From assembly GCA_933228675.1 (NCBI GenBank), contig OW121742.1, positions 111,287,242 to 111,351,241 of the forward strand: 64,000 bases of DNA, read 5' to 3'. Below, one piece after another: positions 45,201 through 60,200 of this stretch. The notes beneath the pieces were generated by a model. It was not told the origin of the DNA. It made no database searches and was given only the letters and a program-made list of their open reading frames with translations. This stretch comes from Stomorhina lunata. Its lineage: Eukaryota; Arthropoda; Insecta; Diptera; Rhiniidae. Position numbers and translations under genes: made by a program. Position 1 is the stretch's first letter. Every line of letters starts with the position of its first letter.

Positions 45201-48200
45201 TAGATCACAAGTAATTTAAGTCATATATCTCAACTTTCGCCAAGTGGGGGAGGAGTAGAATAAGACTCCTCCTAGGGGCAAGAATCCTAAGAACAAGGCA
45301 GGCAAGTCGACTAATACAAACCAGGCTCAATTGAAGGTCTTTAGCAGGCCGGAATGGCCAATAACACGGCGTCTCGGAAAATAGGCGATCTCGCTAAGTT
45401 TTTTACAAACCTCTTAAGTTTTTCTATAGAAAAAGTAAGTTTTACATAGAAAATTTTTTATATCAAATTTTTACATTGAAAACTTTCTATATAAAATTTT
45501 TACATCGAAAATTTTCTTTATAAAATTTTTAATTTGAAAAATTTTTAAAATTTTTATATCAAAAATATTCTGTATACAATTTTAACTAGAAAATTTTCTA
45601 TAAAAAATGTTTACATCGAAAATTTTCTTTATAAAATGTTTACTTTGAAAATGTTTATATACGATTTTAACATAGAAAATTTTTTATATAAAATTTTATA
45701 TAAAAATTCTCTATATAAAATTTTAACGTATAAAATTTTATATATAAAATTTTATATAACAATTTTCTATATAAAATTTTTACATCGAAAATTTTGTATA
45801 TAAAATTTTATACAAAAATTTTCTATATAAAATTTTATACAAAAATTTTCTATATAAAATTTTTACCTCGAAAATTTTTTGTATAAAATTTTTACTTTTA
45901 TAATTTTCTATATAAAATTTTTAAATAGAAAATTTTGTATAAAAAATTTTTACATTGAAAATTTTCTATATAAAATTTTTACATTGAAAATTTTCTATAT
46001 AAAATTTTTACATAGAAAATTTTCTATATAAAATATTTACTTTGAAAATTTTCTATATAAAATTCAAAATCAAAAATTTTCTATATAAAATTTTTACATC
46101 GAAAATTTTCTATATAAAATCTTTACATAGAAAATTTTTTATATAAAATTTTTACATAGAAAATTTTCTATAAAAAATTTTACGTCGAAAATTTTCTATA
46201 TAAAATTTTAACATAGAAAATTTTCTACATATAATTTCTATATAAAATTTTCTATATAAAATTTTATGTAAGAAAATTTTCGATGTAAAAATTTTATATA
46301 TAAAATTTTTACTTGAAAATTTTCTATATAAACTTTTTACATCCAAAAATTTTCTGTATAAAATTTTTACTTTGAAAATTTTTATATAAAATTTTAACAT
46401 CGAAAATTTTCTATATAAAATTTTTACTTTAAAAATTTTTACATCGGAAATTTTCTATATAAAATTTTAACATCGAAAATTTTGTATAAAAAATGTTTAC
46501 ATCTAAAAATTTAAATATTAAATTTTAACATCGAAAATTTTCCTTATAAATTTTTACATCGAAAATTTTGTATATAAAATTTTTACTTTGAAATTTTTCT
46601 GTATAAAATTTTTACTTCGAAATTTTTCTAGATCAAATTTTTACATCGAAAATATTCTATATAAAATTTTAACATCGAAAATTCTGTATAAAAATTTAAA
46701 TCGAAAATTTTCTAGATCAAATTTTTACATCGAAAATTTTCTATATAAAATTTTTACATCGAAAATTTTCTATACAAAATTTTAACATCGAAAATTTTCT
46801 ATATAAAATTTAAAATCAAAAAACTTCTATTTAAAATTTTTATTTTGAAATTTTTCTATACAAAATTTTTACTTCGAAATTTTTCTATACAAAATTTTTA
46901 CTTCGAAATTTTTCTATATAAAAATTTTCTAGATCAAATTTTAACATCGAAAATTTTCCATATAAAATTTTAACATCGAAAATTTTGTATAAAAAATGTT
47001 TACATCTAAAAATTTAAATATTAAATTTTAACATCGAAAATTTTCCTTATAAATTTTTACATCGAAAATTTTGTATATAAAATTTTTACTTTGAAATTTT
47101 TCTGTATAAAATTTTTACTTCGAAATTTTTCTAGATCAAATTTTTACATCGAAAATATTCTATATAAAATTTTTACATCGAAAATTTTCTATACAAAATT
47201 TTAACATCGAAAATTTTCTATATAAAATTTAAAATCAAAAATCTTCTATTTAAAATTTTTATTTTGAAATTTTTCTATACAAAATTTATACTTCGAAATT
47301 TTTCTATATAAAAATTTTCTAGATCAAATTTTAACATCGAAAATTTTCTATATAAAATTTTAACATCGAAAATTTTGTATAAAAAATTTTAATATTGAAA
47401 AATTCGTAGATAAAATTTTAACATCGATAATTTTCTATATAAAATTTTTACATTGAAAATTTTGTATATACAATTTTTACATCGAAAATTTTGTATATAA
47501 AAATTTTACATCGAAAATTTTCTATATAAAATTTTAACATAGAAAATTTTCTCAAAAAATAACAAAATAGTCGGGATGTAAATATTATTCAAAATGAAGT
47601 GTATTTGCATTTGATATAAAATTTTATATAAGAATTTTCTATATAAAATTTTTACATCGAAAATTTTCTATGTAATATTTTTACTTGAACATTTAATTGA
47701 AACATAGAATATTTTCTATATACAATTTTTTATAAGAATTTTCTATAAAAAATTTTTACATCGAAAATTTTCTATATAAAATTTTTACATAGAAAATTTT
47801 CTATATAAAATTTTTACTTTGAAAATTTTCTATATAAAAATTTTACATCGAAAATTTTCTATATAAAATTTAAAATCAAAAATTTTCGATGTAAAAATTT
47901 TTTATACAAAATTTTCGATGTTAAAATTTTATTAACATCGAAAATTTTGTATAAAAATTTTTTACATCGAAAATTTACTATAAAAAATTTTACATCGAAA
48001 ATTTTCTATATAAAATTTTTACATCGAAAATTCTCTTTATAAAATTTTTAATTTGAAAATTTTCCATATAAAATTTTTACATCGAAAATTTTCTTTATAA
48101 AATTTTTACTTTGAAAATTTTTATATATAAATTATATTATATAAAATCAAAAATTTTGTATATAAAATTGTTACTTTGAAATTTTTCTATATAAAATTTT

Positions 48201-51200
48201 TACTTCGAAAATTTTCTGTATAAAATTTTTACTTTAAAAATTTTCTAGATCAAATTTTTACATCGAAAATTTTCTATATAAAATTTTAACATCGAAAATT
48301 TTGTATAAAAATTTTTTACATCGAAAAATTTCTATATTAAATTTTTACATCGAAAATTTTCTATATAAAATTTTTACATTGGAAATTTTGTATATAAAAT
48401 TTTAACATCATAATTTTCTATGGAAAAATTAAGTTTTTCTTTAGAAAAAAGTAAGTTTTTCTATAGAAAAAGTAAGTTATTCTATAGAAAAATTGAGTTT
48501 TTCTATAGAAAAATTGAGTTTTTCTATAGAAAAATTGAGTTTTTCTATAGAAAAATTTAGTTTTTCTATAGAAAAATTGAGTTTTTCTATAGAAAAATTA
48601 AGTTTTTCTATAGAAAAATTAAGTTTTTCTATAGAAAAATTAAGTTTTTCTATAGAAAAATTAAGTTTTTCTATAGAAAAATTAAGTTTTTCTATAGAAA
48701 AATTAAGTTTTTCTATAGAAAAATTAAGTTTTTCTATAGAAAAAGTAAGTTTTTCTATAGAAAAATTGAGTTTTTCTATTGAAAAATTAAGTTTTTCTAT
48801 AGAAAAATTAAGTTTTTCTATAGAAAAATTAATTTTAATAAAAAATTTATTTTGAATTCGAAAGATTTTGGGAAAATTAAATATTTTCGTAATTTATTAG
48901 AAAATGTATCAGATCTTTTAAAAGTTTGATATTTTTAACAAGATATGTTTTGAATAACATAGAAGATACTATAAAGAATATATCCTGAAATTTTCAGCAA
49001 AATCGGATAACCTTAACCCTTTCAATGCCGGGGTAATACATGTATATCTTATGATTTTTTTCTTTTAACATTTCTTTAATAAATCTTCTACGAACCTTAA
49101 GAAAAGTATCTCACAAGACTTTTATCTTTAATGATTGTCAAAATTATAAATATTAGCTCTTTAACCCAATAGTTTACCTTTAGATACCTCAACAATTTTG
49201 CAATTAATTACACCTTAACTGAGCAAATTTACCCTTTTTACACACACACTTCCCCTTAATTTAAAAGTTAAACATTTATCTTTATTTTACAACCTTTTAG
49301 CTATTTATACAAGAAAAAGTTTACCACAAAAACAAATATAAAATATGACACGTACACATGTTGTGTGGAGGACATACAATAGCTAGAAAAAAGGACGATT
49401 TTTTCAATCAGCTGGACTTTCTGTTTTATTTTTCTGCAATGAAATTTCATATTCATTTTATGCAACAATTTGTTATAAATAATAATAAAATAAAGGATGT
49501 GAGGAGAAGGACGAGAAATAAAGCAAAAAGGACATCAACTGCAGATGAAAAATGTACATGGATACTAGAGGACTGCATCAGGTGAATCAAGTGGTGTAGA
49601 AATGTACCATTTGAAAAATGTGCCTTGAATTGTTGTATGTATTGTATGTAATATCAAACTTCTTAAAGTTCTGAAATATTTTAAATTTCTCACAATCTTT
49701 CGAATTCAAAATCATTTTTTTAACCCGGTGTTGAAAGGGTTAAAGTTGTTCTAACAGTTGTAAGTCATTCGATACTATTTAATGTAGACTAAATAAGCTT
49801 TCCAACGAGATATAAGAACCCAAAATCTATTACACACTTTTGGTATTGAAAGGGTTAAGAAAACTTTCAATGTAAAAATTTTATATAGAAAATTTTCTAT
49901 GTAAAAATTTTATATAACAAATTTTCAATGTAAAAATTTTCTACAGAAAATTTTCGATGTAAAAATATTTTATATATAAAATTTTCAAAGTAAAAATTTT
50001 ATACAGAAAATTTTCGATGTTCAAATTTTATATAGAAAATTTTCGAGGTCAAAATTTTATATAGAAAATTTCGAGGTCAAAATTTTATATAGAAAATTTT
50101 CAAAATAAAAATTTTTATGGAAAATTTTAAAAGTAAAAATTTTATATAGAAAATTTTCAAAGTAAAAATTTTATATAGAAAATTTTAAAAGTAAAAATTT
50201 TATATTTAATATAAATTTTCGATGTTAAAATTTTATATAGAAATTTATAGATGTAAAAATTTTACATAGAAAATTTTCGACTTTAAATTTTATATAGAAA
50301 ATTTTCAAAGTAAAAATTTTATATCGAAAATTTTCGATGTAAAAATTTTATATACAAAATTTTCGACGTTAAAATTTTATATAGAAAATTTTCGATGTTC
50401 AAATTTTATAAAGAAAATTTTCGATGTAAAAATTTTATATAGAAAATTTTCAAAGTAAAAATTTTATATCGAAAATTTTCGATGTAAAAATTTTATATAC
50501 AAAATTTTCACACAAAAAGTTTCATATAGAAAATTTTTGATGTTAAAATTTTATATAGAAAATTTTCGATGTTAAAATTTTATATAGAAAATTTTCGATG
50601 TTCAAATTTTATAAAGAAAATTTTCGATGTAAAAATTTTATATAGAAAATTTTGAAACTAAAATTTTATTTAAAAATTTTAAAAGTAAAAATTTTATATA
50701 GAAAATTTTCGATATAAAAATTTTATATAGAAAATTTTCGATATAAACATTTTATATAGAAAATTTTCGATGTAAAAATTTTATATAGAAAATTTTCGAT
50801 GTAAAAATTTTATATAGAAATTTTTCGATGTAAAAATTTTATATAGAAAATTTTTAAACTAAAATTTTATTTAAAAATTTTAAAAGTAAAAATTTTATAT
50901 AGAAAATTTTCGATATAAAAATTTTATATAGAAAATTTTCGATATAAAAATTTTATATAGAAAATTTTCGATGTAAAAATTTTATATAGAAAATTTTCGA
51001 TGTAAAAATTTTATATAGAAATTTTTCGATGTAAAAATTTTATATAGAAAATTTTCGATGCAAAAATTTTATATAGAAAATTTTCGATGTAAAAATTTTA
51101 TATAGAAAATTTTCTATATAAAAATTTTATATACAAAATTTTTGATGTAAAAATTTTATATAGAGAATTTTCGATGTTTAAATTTTATATAGAAAATTTT

Positions 51201-54200
51201 CGATGTTTAAATTTTATATAGGAAATTTTCGATGTAAAAATTTTATATAGAAAATTTTCGATGTAAAAATTTTATATAGAAAATTTTCGATGTAAAAATT
51301 TTATATGGAAAATTTTCAAAGTAAAAATTTTATATAGAAAATTTTCGATGCAAAAATTTTATATAGAAAATTTTCAAAGTAAAAATTTTGTATAGAAAAT
51401 TTTCGATGCAAAAATTTTATATAGAAAATTTTCAAAGTAAAAATTTTATATAGAATATTTTCAATGCAAAAATTTTATATAGAAAACATTCGATGCTAAA
51501 ATTATATATAGAAAATTTTCGATGTAAAAATTTTATATAGAAAATTTTCTATGTAAAAATTTTATATAGAAAATTTTCGATGTAAAAATTTTATATAGAA
51601 AATTTTTGATATAAAAATTTTATATAGAAAATTTTTGATGTAAAAATTTTATATAGAGAATTTTTGATGTAAAAATTTTATATAGAAAATTTTCGATGCT
51701 AAAATTATATATAGAAAATTTTCGATTTAAAAATTTTATATAAAAAATTTTCTATGTAAAAATTTTATACAGAAAATTTTCGATGTAAAAATTTTATATA
51801 GAAAATTTTTGATGTAAAAATTTTAAATAGATAATTTTCGATGTTTAAATTTTAAATAAAAAATTTTCGATGTTCAAATTTTATAAAGAAAATTTTCGAT
51901 GTAAAAATTTTATATAGAAAATTTTCATATAAAAATTTTAGACAGAAAATTTTCGATGTAAAAATTTTATATAAAAAGTTTTCAAAGTAAAAATTTTATA
52001 TAGAATATTTTCAAAGTAAAAATTTTGTATAGAAAATTTTCGATGTAAAAATTTTATATAAAAATTGTTCAATGTAAAAATTTTATATAAGATGAAAAAT
52101 AAAGTTTGTCTTATAACTTAAAAATTTGCAATCGATTTTGGGTTCTTATATGCCGTTGGAAAGTTTATTTAGTCTACTTTCCATTTTCGATATAGCTAAA
52201 GTGTTTCGATTGACCTACAACTTTTAGAACCATATTTTTTTGTAACTCCAACCGATTTTGGAATAAATTGTTTCATTAGAAAGCATTTGAAAACCTCAGG
52301 TCCACTTGAAATCCAAATGAGCTTAAGCAGCTCTCTTATATGATGTATCTATAACAGTAATAGTACTATCGTATATATATTTATATATATAAGAAATGAG
52401 GCAAATTGTTCGTTATATAGACGAAACAACAACTAAAACTATAACAAAAGAGAGTGAAAAATATAAAACATTGAATAAATGAGGTGAAGGTTTCCTATAG
52501 TGTATTTCCTATATACACATACATACATATACAAATTGTGTATATATTTTTGCTGTAAATGTGTGAGTGTTATAGGATATACGATAGGATAAACATAAAT
52601 TTTTAGTAGAATTTTTGCACCAAAGTGGCAAAATTTTCACTCCTATTTTAAAGATATACTACACACAATTTACTTATATGCAATGGCTTATGTTAGATAA
52701 GAAAAAAATAGTATAACTAGAAAATTTAGAGTCTTATATTTAAAAGTGTGTGATCAAAAATTTTATTTAAAAATTTTGGATTTCATATGAAAAATTTTGG
52801 TAATGCCAGAAAATTTTTGATGTTAAATTTTATCTAAAAAATTTTATATAGAAAATTTTCGAAGCAAAAATTGTATATAGAAAATTTTTAATGTAAAAAT
52901 TTAATATAGAAAATTTCGAAAATTTTCTATATGAAAGTTTTACATCGAAAATTTTCTATATAAAATTTTTACATCGAAAATATTCTATATAAAATTTTTA
53001 CATTCAAAATTTTCTATAAACAATTTTAACATCGAAAATTTTCTATACAAAATTTTTACACCAAAAATTTTCTATATAAAACTTTTACATCGAAAGTTTT
53101 CTATATACAATTTTTACATCGAAAATGTTCTATATCAAATTTTAACATCGAATATTTTCTATATACGATTTTTACATCGAAAATTTTCTACATAAAATTT
53201 TTATATCTAAAATTTTCTATATAAAATTTTTACATCGAAAATTTTCTATATAAAATTTTTACACCGAAAATATTCTATATAAAATTTTTACAAAAAATAA
53301 CAAAATTTTTACATCGAAAATTTTCTATAAACAATTTTAACATAGAAAATTTTCTATACAAAATTTTTACACCGAAAATTTTCTTTATAAAATTTGAACA
53401 TCAAAAATTTTCTATATAAAATTTTAACGTCGAAAATTTTCCATATACAATTTTTACGTTGAAAATTTTCTATACAAAATTTTTACATCGAAATTTTTCT
53501 ATATAAAATTTTTACATCGAAAGTTTTCTATATAAAATTTTTACATCGAAAATATTGTTTATAAAATTTTAACATCGAAAATTTTCTGTATAAAATTTTA
53601 ACATCGAAAATTTTCCGTACAAAATTTGTACATCGAAAATTTTCTATATAAAATTTGAACATCAAAAAATTTCTATATAAAATTTTTACGTTAAAAATTT
53701 TCTATAAACAATTTTAACATCGACAATTTTCTATACAAAATTTTTACACCGAAAATTTTCTATACAAAATTTTTACCCCGAAAGTATTCGGTACAAAATT
53801 TTTACACCGAAAATTTTCTATACAAAATTTTTACACCGAAAATTTTCAATATAAAATTTGAACATCGAAAATTTTCTATATAAAATTTGAACATCGAAAA
53901 TTTTCTATATAAAATTGTTACATCGAAAACTTTGTTTATAAAATTTTAACATCGAAAATTTTCTGTATAAAATTTTTACACCAAAAATTTTTTATACAAA
54001 ATTTTTACATCGAAAATATTCTTTATAAAATTTTTACATTGAAAATGTTCTATATAAAATTTTTACATCTTAAGTTTTTTATAAAAAAATTTTACACCGA
54101 AAATTTTCTACACAAAATTTTTACATCGAAAATTTTCTATATAAAATTTTAACATCGATGTAAAAATTTTCTATATAAAATTTTTGATGCTAAAATTTTA

Positions 54201-57200
54201 TATAGAAAATTTTCGATGTAAAATTTTATATAGAAAATTTTTGCTGCAAAATTTTATATAGAAAATTTTCGATGTAAAATTTTATACAGAAAATTAAAGT
54301 AAAGTTTCAATCTAAAAAATTTTCGAAGCAAAAGTTTTATTTAGAAAATTTTTCATGTAAAAATTTTGTATAGAAAATTTTCAAAGTAAAAATTTTATAT
54401 GGAAAATTTTCGATGTTAAAATTTTATATAGAAAATTTTCTGTGTAAAAATTTTATATAGAAAATTTTCTATGTAAAAATTTTATATGGAAAATTTTCGA
54501 TGCTAAAATTTTATATAGAAAATTTTCACAGTAAAAATTTTATATAGAAAATTTTCAAAGTAAAAATTTTATATAGAAAATTATAAAAGTAAAAATTTTA
54601 TATAGAAAATTTTCAAAGTAAAAATTTTATATAAAAAATTTTCAAAGTAAAAATTTAATATACAAAATTTTCAAAATTTTATATAGAAAACTTTCAAAGT
54701 AAAATTTTTTTATAGAAAAATTTTATAGTAATAATTTGATATAGAAAATTTTCAAAGTAAAAATTTATATAGAAAAATTTCAAAGTAAAAATTTTATATA
54801 GAAAATTTTCGATGTAAAAATTTTATATGGAAAATTTTCGATGTTCAAATTTGAAATAGAAAATTTTCAATGTAAAAGTTTTATATAGACAATTTTCAAA
54901 GTAAAAATTTTATATAAAAAATTTTCAAAGTAAAAATTTTATATAGAAAATTTTCAAAGTAAAAATTTTATATAAAAAATTTTCAAAGCAAAAATTTTAT
55001 ATAAAAAATTTTCAAAGCAAAAATTTTATATAAAAAATTTTCAAAATTTTATATAGAAAATTTTCAAAATTTTATATAGAAAATTTTCAAAGTAAAAAGT
55101 TTATATAGAAAATTTTCAAAGTAAAAATTTTATATAGAAAAATTTCAAAGTAAAAATTTTATATAGAAAATTTTCAAAGTAAAAACTTTATAAACAAAAT
55201 TTTCGATGTAAAAATTTGATCTAGAAAATTTTCAAATTATAAATTTTATATAGAAAATTTTCGATGTAAAAATTTTATGTAGAACATTTTCGATGTAAAA
55301 ATTTTATACAGAAAACTTTCGATGTAAAAATTGTATATAGAAAATTTTCGATGTAAAAATTTTATGTAGAACATTTTCGATGTAAAAATTTTTTACAGAA
55401 AATTTTCGATGCAAAAATTTTATATAGAAAATTTTTGATGTAAAAATTTTATATTTTTTATATTAAATTTCGAATTTATCTGAAAATTTTGGAATATACA
55501 TTTCTTTATAAAAAATTTTGGTGATTCCAAATTGCTCCTTTAGAATCTGTTTTCATATAATAAAAACTCAAATACTGATGTCCTTTTTATTAGTCGTTTA
55601 CTTGTTGGTGTCAGTCATTGGAAAACTAAACATTTTATTGTACTCGTAGTATCTCTTTAAGGCACGAATATCTCTATATACGCAAAACTATTGTATATAA
55701 ACCTTCATAGAAAATACTATATACATACATATATACTCGTACATTTTATATATGTACTATAGACTTCATATACAGAACAAATAGTGAAATCTAGGTCATA
55801 TACAATTTATGGTCAAAAGTAATATTTTTTTGTACATCAAAAAAAATAGACTGAAACCAAATAATCTCAAAACCAAAATATGGATGTTTATATTACTATT
55901 GCCACATCTTTGGACACTAATTTCGAAAGAAATAGGTTAATAATTTTGAAATGATGCTAAAGCCAAAACTAGAGCATGAAAATAAAAAATATTAAAATTA
56001 TTAAAAATGTTCAATGACCTTTGAAATATAAATAATTTTATTTTCAATTACCAGAATTCACGTGTTACAAAATTTATTTAACAGAAGTTTATTTCTATTT
56101 GGGGGATTGATAACAAAAAAAAAACACATGGGATCGTTTTAAAAATGTGGCTTTTGATTTGAAAACATTTAAGACACATAAAAATATCATAAAAAATAAT
56201 ATGGCAACGTGGGGTACAAAATGCTTTAAATAGCTCAAAAACTGAGCTATTTTTCGTCCAAAAAAGAGCTCAGAAACTGAGCTACTTTTTTCTCTAAAAA
56301 AAGAGCTCAGAAACTCAGTTACTTTTCCCATAGAAAAGAGCTCAGATTTGGATCTTTTTTCTATAGCATCTCAGATTCTGAGCTCTTTTCTATAGGAAAA
56401 GTAGCTCAGATTCTATAGGAAAAGTAGCTCAGATTCTGAGCTCTTTTCTATAGGAAAAGTAGCTCAGATTCTGAGCTCTTTTCTACAGGAAAATTAGCTC
56501 AGATTCTGAGCTCTTTTCTATAGGAAAAGTAGCTCAGATTCTGAGCTCTTTTCTATAGGAAAAGTAGCTCAGATTCTGAGCTCTTTTCTATAGGAAAAGT
56601 TGCTTAGATTCTGAGCTCTTTTCTATAGGAAAAGTAGCTCAGATTCTGAGCTCTTTTCTATAGGAAAAGTAGCTCAGATTCTGAGCTCTTTTCTATAGGA
56701 AAAGTAGCTCAGATTCTGAGCTCTTTTCTATAGGAAAAGTAGCTCAGATTCTGAGCTCTTTTCTATAGGAAAAGTAGCTCAGATTCTGAGCTCTTTTCTA
56801 TAGGAAAAGTAGCTCAGATTCTGAGCTCTTTTCTATAGGAAAAGTAGCTCAGATTCTGAGCTCTTTTCTATAGGAAAAGTAGCTCAGATTCTGAGCTCTT
56901 TTCTATAGGAAAAGTAGCTCAGATTCTGGGCTCTTTTCTATAGGAAAAGTAGCTCAGATTCTGAGCTCTTTTCTATAGGAAAAGTAGCTCAGATTCTGAG
57001 CTCTTTTCTATAGGAAAAGTAGCTCAGATTCTGAGCTCTTTTCTATAGGAAAAGTAGCTCAGATTCTGAGCTCTTTTCTATAGGAAAAGTAGCTCAGATT
57101 CTGAGCTCTTTTCTATAGGAAAAGTAGCTCAGATTCTGAGCTCTTTTCTATAGGAAAAGTAGCTCAGATTCTGAGCTCTTTTCTATAGGAAAAGTAGCTC

Positions 57201-60200
57201 AGATTCTGAGCTCTTTTCTATAGGAAAAGTAGCTCAGATTCTGAGCTCTTTTCTATAGGAAAAGTAGCTCAGATTCTGAGCTCTTTTCTATAGGAAAAGT
57301 AGCTCAGATTCTGAGCTCTTTTCTATAGGAAAAGTAGCTCAGATTCTGAGCTCTTTTCTATAGGAAAAGTAGCTCAGATTCTGAGCTCTTTTCTATAGGA
57401 AAAGTAGCTCAGATATTAAGCTCTTTTTTATTGAAATTCTTATATTCAAAATAACTTAAGTTAAATTGTTAAAATTATTCTTCTATACTCATGAAAAACT
57501 ATTTTGAAAACTATTTTATTGAGGATGTATATAATTTGTCATTAAAGTAGAAAATTTATGACATTTATCTAAAAATGATGGCCTTTACTTTGTAATTTCA
57601 AACAAAGTGTCTCTCTGGTTTTTTGAGATCTATTAAAAATTTATTTATAGAACATTTGAGATTGTACCTTTTGACATTTCATTAATTCTTGTACAGAAAT
57701 GATGATAATGACAAAAATGCTCTGATGATTGACACTTGAAATGATGAAAGGAAAGAAAATTGTTCTATTAGAAAACGTAACATTTTACATTGAGTAGGTG
57801 TTAGTATCACACTTAAATTTCTTTTCATATGGAAAAATGACATTTTAAATAATTAAATTTCAAAATTGGTCCGAAATTTTAAACCCAAAATGGATTGTAA
57901 GAGTATATCTTAACTCGTTATATAAACTTCTTTTAAAAATGGTCCCTATAGTTCCGGTTCCCTTGTCTGAGATCTGTTTTTTTTTCAATTTCCCAATCTT
58001 TCCACCTGTTAGTTATATAATTTCCTAATAAAAATTTCCAATAACTAAAAACTTAGCTAACAAATGCATTAAAACAAAAAACTCTACTTAACAGTCAGTC
58101 ATTCATTCATTCATTCCTTCATTCATTCATTCAATTTTTTCCTATAAAATCAACAAACAATTATTGCTCATTCCGTTGCTCGTTTTTAAATTTGAACAAC
58201 AAAAAATTTATAATTCAAAATTACATTCACACTTCAAAATCATCCAATTCAAAAGATAAAAAACAAAAAAAAATAGAAGACAAAAAAAATTGAAAATAAT
58301 AAAAAAATGTTAGCAGAGAAAATACAAAAAACTAGCAATTAACTTCATGGTTCGATGAATAAAAATAAATTGTTTCAATTTTGGTGTTGGAATTGGTATA
58401 GAGACAATTTGAAAGTAAAATGCAGTCAAGTCAAAACATAGAAAATTAGAGATTTGAAGTGAATGGAGGAAAAATGTTTGAAATAAACGTATGGGTATAG
58501 TCAACTTCGATAACGTTTCCAACGGGAAGATCCTTGAAAGTTGACCAAACAGTTCATAAAACAATACATAGAATTCCGGAAGTTTAAAATTTTGAGCTAT
58601 TTTCACATCTGAGCTACTTTTCCTATAGAAAAGAACTCAGAATCTGAGCTACTATTCCCAAAGAAAAAAGCTCAGAATCTGAGCTACTTTTCCCAAAGAA
58701 AAGAGCTCACAATCTGAGCTACTTTTCCCAAAGAAAAGAGCTCAGAATCTAAGCTACTTTTCCTAAAGAAAAGAGCTCAGAACCTAAGCTAATTTTCCTA
58801 TAGAAAAGAGCTCAGAATCTGAGCTATTTTTCCTATAGAAAAGAGCTCAGAATCTGAGCTACTTTTCCTATAGAAAAGAGCTCAGAATCTTAGCTACTTT
58901 TCCTATAGAAAAGAGCTCAGAATCTGAGCTACTTTTCCTATAGAAAAGAGCTCAGAATCTGAGCTACTTTTCCTATAGAAAAGAGCTCAGAATCTGAGCT
59001 ACTTCTCCTATAGAAAAGAGCTCAGAATCTGAGCTACTTTTCCTATAGAAAAGAGCTCAGAATCTGAGCTACTTTTCCTATAGAAAAGAGCTCAGAATCT
59101 GAGCTACTTTTCCTATAGAAAAGAGCTCAGAATCTGAGCTACTTTTCCCAAAGAAAAGAGCTCACAATCTGAGCTACTTTTCCCAAAGAAAAGAGCTCAG
59201 AATCTAAGCTACTTTTCCTAAAGAAAAGAGCTCAGAACCTAAGCTAATTTTCCTATAGAAAAGAGCTCAGAATCTGAGCTACTTTTCCCAAAGAAAAGAG
59301 CTTAGAATCTGAGGTACTTTTCCCAAAGAAAAGAGCTTAGAATCTGAGCTACTTTTCTATAGAAAAGAACTCAGAATCTGAGCTACTATTCCCAAAGAAA
59401 AGAGCTCAGAATCTGAGCTACTTTTCCCAAAGAAAAAAGCTCAGAATCTGAGCTACTTTTCCCAAAGAAAAGAGCTCGGAATCTGAGCTACTTTTCCCAA
59501 AGAAAAGAGCTCAGAATCCGAGCTGCTTTTTCCAAAGAAAAGAGCTCAGAATCTAAGCTACTTTTCTTATAGAAAGGCTCAGAATCTGAGCTACTTTTCC
59601 TATAGAAAAGAGCTCAGAATCTGAGCTACTTTTCCTATAGAAAAGAGCTCAGAATCCGAGCTACTTTTCCCATAGAAAAGAGCTCAGAATCTGAGCTACT
59701 TTTCCTATAGAAAAGAGCTCAGAATCTGAGCTACTTTTCCTATAGAAAAGAGCTCAGAATCTGAGCTACTTTTCCTATAGAAAAGAGCTCAGAATCTGAG
59801 CTACTTTTCCTATAGAAAAGAGCTCAGAACCTGAGCTACTTTTCCTATAGAAAAGAGCTCAGAATCTGAGCTACTTTTCCTATAGAAAAGAGCTCAGAAT
59901 CTGAGCTACTTTTCCTATAGAAAAGAGCTCAGAATCTGAGCTACTTTTCCTATAGAAAAGAGCTCAGAATCTGAGCTACTTTTCCTATAGAAAAGAGCTC
60001 AGAATCTGAGCTACTTTTCCTATAGAAAAGAGCTCAGAATCTGAGCTACTTTTCCTATAGAAAAGAGCTCAGAATCTGAGCTACTTTTCCTATAGAAAAG
60101 AGCTCAGAATCTGAGCTACTTTTCCTATAGAAAAGAGCTCAGAATCTGAGCTACTTTTCCTATAGAAAAGAGCTCAGAATCTGAGCTACTTTTCCTATAG

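Noticed and set aside
48493..48855. 120-codon open frame of repeated SFSIEKL as a repetitive protein gene
   Set aside because: It exists only because the minisatellite unit is 21 bp, a multiple of three. It lies inside an intron, has no flanking coding context and the unit is a DNA palindrome.
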